6,684 nucleotides of DNA from an uncultured Rhodospirillaceae bacterium. GTDB lineage: Bacteria > Pseudomonadota > Alphaproteobacteria > Rhodospirillales > UBA2165. The notes below the pieces were generated by a model. The model ran no database searches, was not told where the DNA came from, and saw only the letters and a program-made list of their open reading frames with translations. The first letter of the stretch is position 1. Every line of letters begins with the position of its first letter. Below, one piece after another: positions 4,762 to 6,684 of this stretch. The translations under genes were made by a program, and so were the position numbers. The stretch covers positions 1-6,684 of the forward strand of contig CAJXJM010000147.1 of assembly GCA_913054205.1 (NCBI GenBank). Direction: 5' to 3'.

Positions 4762-6408
4762 CTAGCGCCCGCATTTTGCTTTTGCAATCATCGGGAACTG
4801 ACTTTGACGCCGAGCAAAGTAACAGGTACTGTTTTTCGATCTTCGACCACCGACCGCGCGGCAAATGGTTTCATTGTCGGCTTCATCCAAGGTGATTCCT
4901 GCAATCTTGCCTTTGTCATTGAAGGCAAATTTAAGTTCCCATAATTCTGGTGAGGCACCGAACTGAGCCAGCGTTGTGCGGTGGCGGCCTTTCAGTCCAT
5001 CGCCGCGGCTAAAACAGCCGAAATGGGAAACCGGTAGCGTGAACAATTGCTCGATCACCGCCTCTTGGTTTGCCGATTCTAAAATTCGTCCACTATCGTT
5101 TTGCCTGATCTTATCGCCATAAAGCCAAATGCCGGCGCGATCAAGGAGGGTAGATCTCGCCGCAATCATCGCCGCCAGATTAATCTTAGATGTTTCTGGA
5201 TCATCTCTGCGAAGAACATTTACAAGAGAGGCCACCATTTTATTCATGGTAGCCGAACTTGGCGAAGATTGGCGGGAGTTTTTTTCCGTTGGCAAAGCTA
5301 AACCCAACTTTTGCAAGGCCGCGGATTGAACTTCGTTTAGGCAATCGGTTTGATAGTCGATGTCTTTGGCAAACCATGCATGGCGATGAATAAGTGTCCA
5401 CAATATAACTGATGTGTCCACATTGCTCAGACCAATATCGTTTTTAAGGGCGTCACTTAGATTGCGGCAGGTGTCGACAAATCCTTCGCCTTCATTCAGC
5501 CAGAAGTCAACTTGGAGATTTTCGTTCTTGGGTCCCAAATTTTGCAAAAACCGGGTGATTTGACTGGTTTGTACCATGACGTTGTTGGAAACATTGGTCA
5601 CAAAACCAGCTGGTTTCAAGATTGGTGTCAGTTTGATTTTGGCAGAAGAGTTGGACGGATTACTCTTCAAAGAAATTTGACGGCCAAACACAGAGTCTCG
5701 TTCTGGTCCAATATGAAGCTGCATTAAATTGTTATAAAATTTAGCACGTCGATTTTTCAAAATTGCAGACAGATTGGACCTTTCAGCATCGAATAATTTG
5801 CGCTGATTGTCGGCCCAAAACAGGGGACTGTTGGCCAGGCGTTTGGTTGTTATAAGAAGCTGCGCAGTTTCGGCGGCGGTTAGCTTTTCATCAAGATAGT
5901 AAATATCCAATGCAATGTCGGCGAGGCCTCCGGAACGCGTTCTTTGAAACGGCAAGACCCGTCCATTGGCACTATAAAGAAGATCAAATTTTGTATCCTT
6001 TAGGCCGGACGATTTAAATATGAGGATGGGCGTTGCCGGCATGGGGTTTTTCGCCGCGACAACTTGAGCTGTCATGATGATCAAGGAGACCGGCTTGTTA
6101 TAAAATTGACGGAGGAGCCCGGCAAAATTCTCGCCGTTTTCTATGGTCACGCCAAGAGCACTATAATTTGCATCCTCGGCATTTTCTGAGCTGGTAATTT
6201 TAGAGATATCTAGGTTTTCGAGGGCGCGTTTGCCGGCCTCTCCGGTTGTCAGGTCGATAACGGCATCCCGTTTGACCTGTTCGGCTTTCTCCAACGCCTG
6301 GCGTTCGGCAATTTCCAGCAATTTTTCTTGGTGATTCAGCCAAAAATAGGTCGCTCCGCCCCCAATTATGAGCACGCCGACGATAGCAGTAATAACCCAC
6401 TTACCCAC
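4762..6408 (-). CDS. Membrane-anchored protein of unknown function with six cysteines
   Basis: I do not recognise this 548-residue protein. Residues 1-3 (MGK) precede a strong hydrophobic helix at about 4-24 (WVITAIVGVLIIGGGATYFW) without a signal-peptidase site, so it is probably a signal anchor with the rest in the periplasm. A charged, helix-prone stretch follows (about 27-50, EKLLEIAERQALEKAEQVKR), possibly a short coiled coil. The remainder is soluble and mixed alpha/beta. The cysteines are 314 (VDTCRNL), 356 (TDCLNEV), 465 (FGCFSRG), 516, 529 and 546. All lie beyond the anchor, consistent with up to three disulfides, including a cysteine-rich last 35 residues. A Ser/Asn/Lys-rich linker at about 375-390 suggests two domains. 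The GTG start at 6406-6408 is supported by GGGAG six bases upstream. It is the first gene of the - strand group that includes the ferredoxin/metallo-beta-lactamase fusion. Confidence 0.8.
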   Translation of the reverse strand: MGKWVITAIVGVLIIGGGATYFWLNHQEKLLEIAERQALEKAEQVKRDAVIDLTTGEAGKRALENLDISKITSSENAEDANYSALGVTIENGENFAGLLRQFYNKPVSLIIMTAQVVAAKNPMPATPILIFKSSGLKDTKFDLLYSANGRVLPFQRTRSGGLADIALDIYYLDEKLTAAETAQLLITTKRLANSPLFWADNQRKLFDAERSNLSAILKNRRAKFYNNLMQLHIGPERDSVFGRQISLKSNPSNSSAKIKLTPILKPAGFVTNVSNNVMVQTSQITRFLQNLGPKNENLQVDFWLNEGEGFVDTCRNLSDALKNDIGLSNVDTSVILWTLIHRHAWFAKDIDYQTDCLNEVQSAALQKLGLALPTEKNSRQSSPSSATMNKMVASLVNVLRRDDPETSKINLAAMIAARSTLLDRAGIWLYGDKIRQNDSGRILESANQEAVIEQLFTLPVSHFGCFSRGDGLKGRHRTTLAQFGASPELWELKFAFNDKGKIAGITLDEADNETICRAVGGRRSKNSTCYFARRQSQFPMIAKAKCGR

Positions 6409-6684
6409 AATCTTCTCCCGAGTTCTTGTGTTTTATTCTTCCAAACGCACTCACCTTAGTGTGAATAAGGTCCAATTCCTAGCTTTTCCTACTTGAATTT
6501 GCCTCAATTCGACCAAACATCTAAAGGGAGAAACTAAAAGAGGTTTTGAACGGAATTAATACGCACAAATAACACTTGGCCTAGCTAATAGGACAGGTAT
6601 GCTCATTTTAACGGGATATTGTTCCTTTTTGTCCGTCATCAGAGTTTTAGGCCCAGACTTTGATTTGATATAATGGAGCCTCTG
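6409..6684. other. Upstream region of the - strand group, no convincing gene
   Basis: These 276 A/T-rich bases carry the ribosome site of the 548-residue gene (GGGAG on the - strand, near 6415-6419) and an inverted repeat at 6453-6471. They also hold a lone ribosome-site-like AGGGAGAAAC on the + strand (6525-6534) with no usable start after it, and a perfect TATAAT at 6669-6674 on the + strand with only a poor -35. The longest + frame with an ATG (6599-6673, 24 residues) has its AGG too close to the ATG to act as a normal ribosome site and resembles nothing I know. Confidence 0.5.
6453..6471. promoter_or_regulatory. Inverted repeat ACCTTA-N7-TAAGGT, candidate operator
   Basis: Two perfect six-base arms (6453-6458 and 6466-6471) are separated by GTGTGAA. 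The 19-base element lies 45-63 bases upstream of the GTG start of the 548-residue gene, where a repressor or activator of the - strand group would be expected to bind. No clear -35/-10 pair can be placed next to it, and a short repeat like this can occur by chance in A/T-rich DNA. Confidence 0.3.

Noticed and set aside
4740..4787. Longer N-terminus of the metallo-beta-lactamase protein from TTG 4787
   Set aside because: It overlaps the end of the upstream gene, lacks a ribosome site and adds residues not expected in the family; ATG 4739 has GGAAAGG at good spacing.
6525..6567. AGGGAGAAAC ribosome-site-like motif, identical to the one before the cupin gene, followed by a TTG-started 8-residue frame
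   Set aside because: No reasonable start codon follows at proper spacing and the frame is too short; a ten-base purine-rich match is weak evidence.
6645..6674. Perfect TATAAT at 6669-6674 as a promoter reading out of the window
   Set aside because: The hexamer at the proper distance upstream matches the -35 consensus in only three positions and no gene start is visible before the window ends.

Overview
The window looks like chromosomal DNA from an alphaproteobacterium, possibly a marine one. The evidence is the close match of the MetH tail, PurU, ferredoxin/metallo-beta-lactamase and deoxyribosyltransferase proteins to the alphaproteobacterial style of these families, together with moderate base composition and the mixed use of ATG and GTG starts. 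The placement is inferred from protein style only; there is no rRNA or other marker here.

Left part, + strand (1-1524): the 3' end of metH (cobalamin-dependent methionine synthase, reactivation domain) is followed after 30 bases by purU (formyltetrahydrofolate deformylase). Together they form a folate one-carbon unit: MetH turns 5-methyl-THF back into THF, and PurU releases formate and THF from 10-formyl-THF. Positions 1525-1845 have no intact gene. They hold what looks like a frameshifted small single-membrane-span protein gene and a hairpin followed by a T-run. Next, on the + strand, are a single-domain cupin resembling gentisate dioxygenases (1846-2478) and a compact type II toxin-antitoxin pair: a Phd/YefM-type antitoxin (2665-2904) and a PIN-domain VapC-type toxin (2915-3325). 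The pair has a candidate promoter and a direct repeat ahead of it.

Right part, - strand (6408 down to 3338): three co-directional genes converge on the toxin gene. In transcription order they are a 548-residue membrane-anchored protein of unknown function with six cysteines, all in its predicted extracytoplasmic part; after a 22-base gap, a 290-residue [4Fe-4S] ferredoxin/metallo-beta-lactamase fusion; and, overlapping its stop, a nucleoside 2-deoxyribosyltransferase family gene. The last gene is the oddest feature. Family-like coding sequence continues about 35 codons upstream of its first usable start, right up to the stop codon of the metallo-beta-lactamase gene, but has no conventional start codon in frame. 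A one-base shift at that stop would either give the gene a normal ATG start or fuse the two proteins.

The last 276 bases (6409-6684) hold the leader of the - strand group, with a perfect 6+6 inverted repeat, and no convincing gene. Apart from the tidy metH-purU unit, the window looks like ordinary accessory sequence with several small signs of gene decay. I do not see a complete new defence or biosynthetic system.
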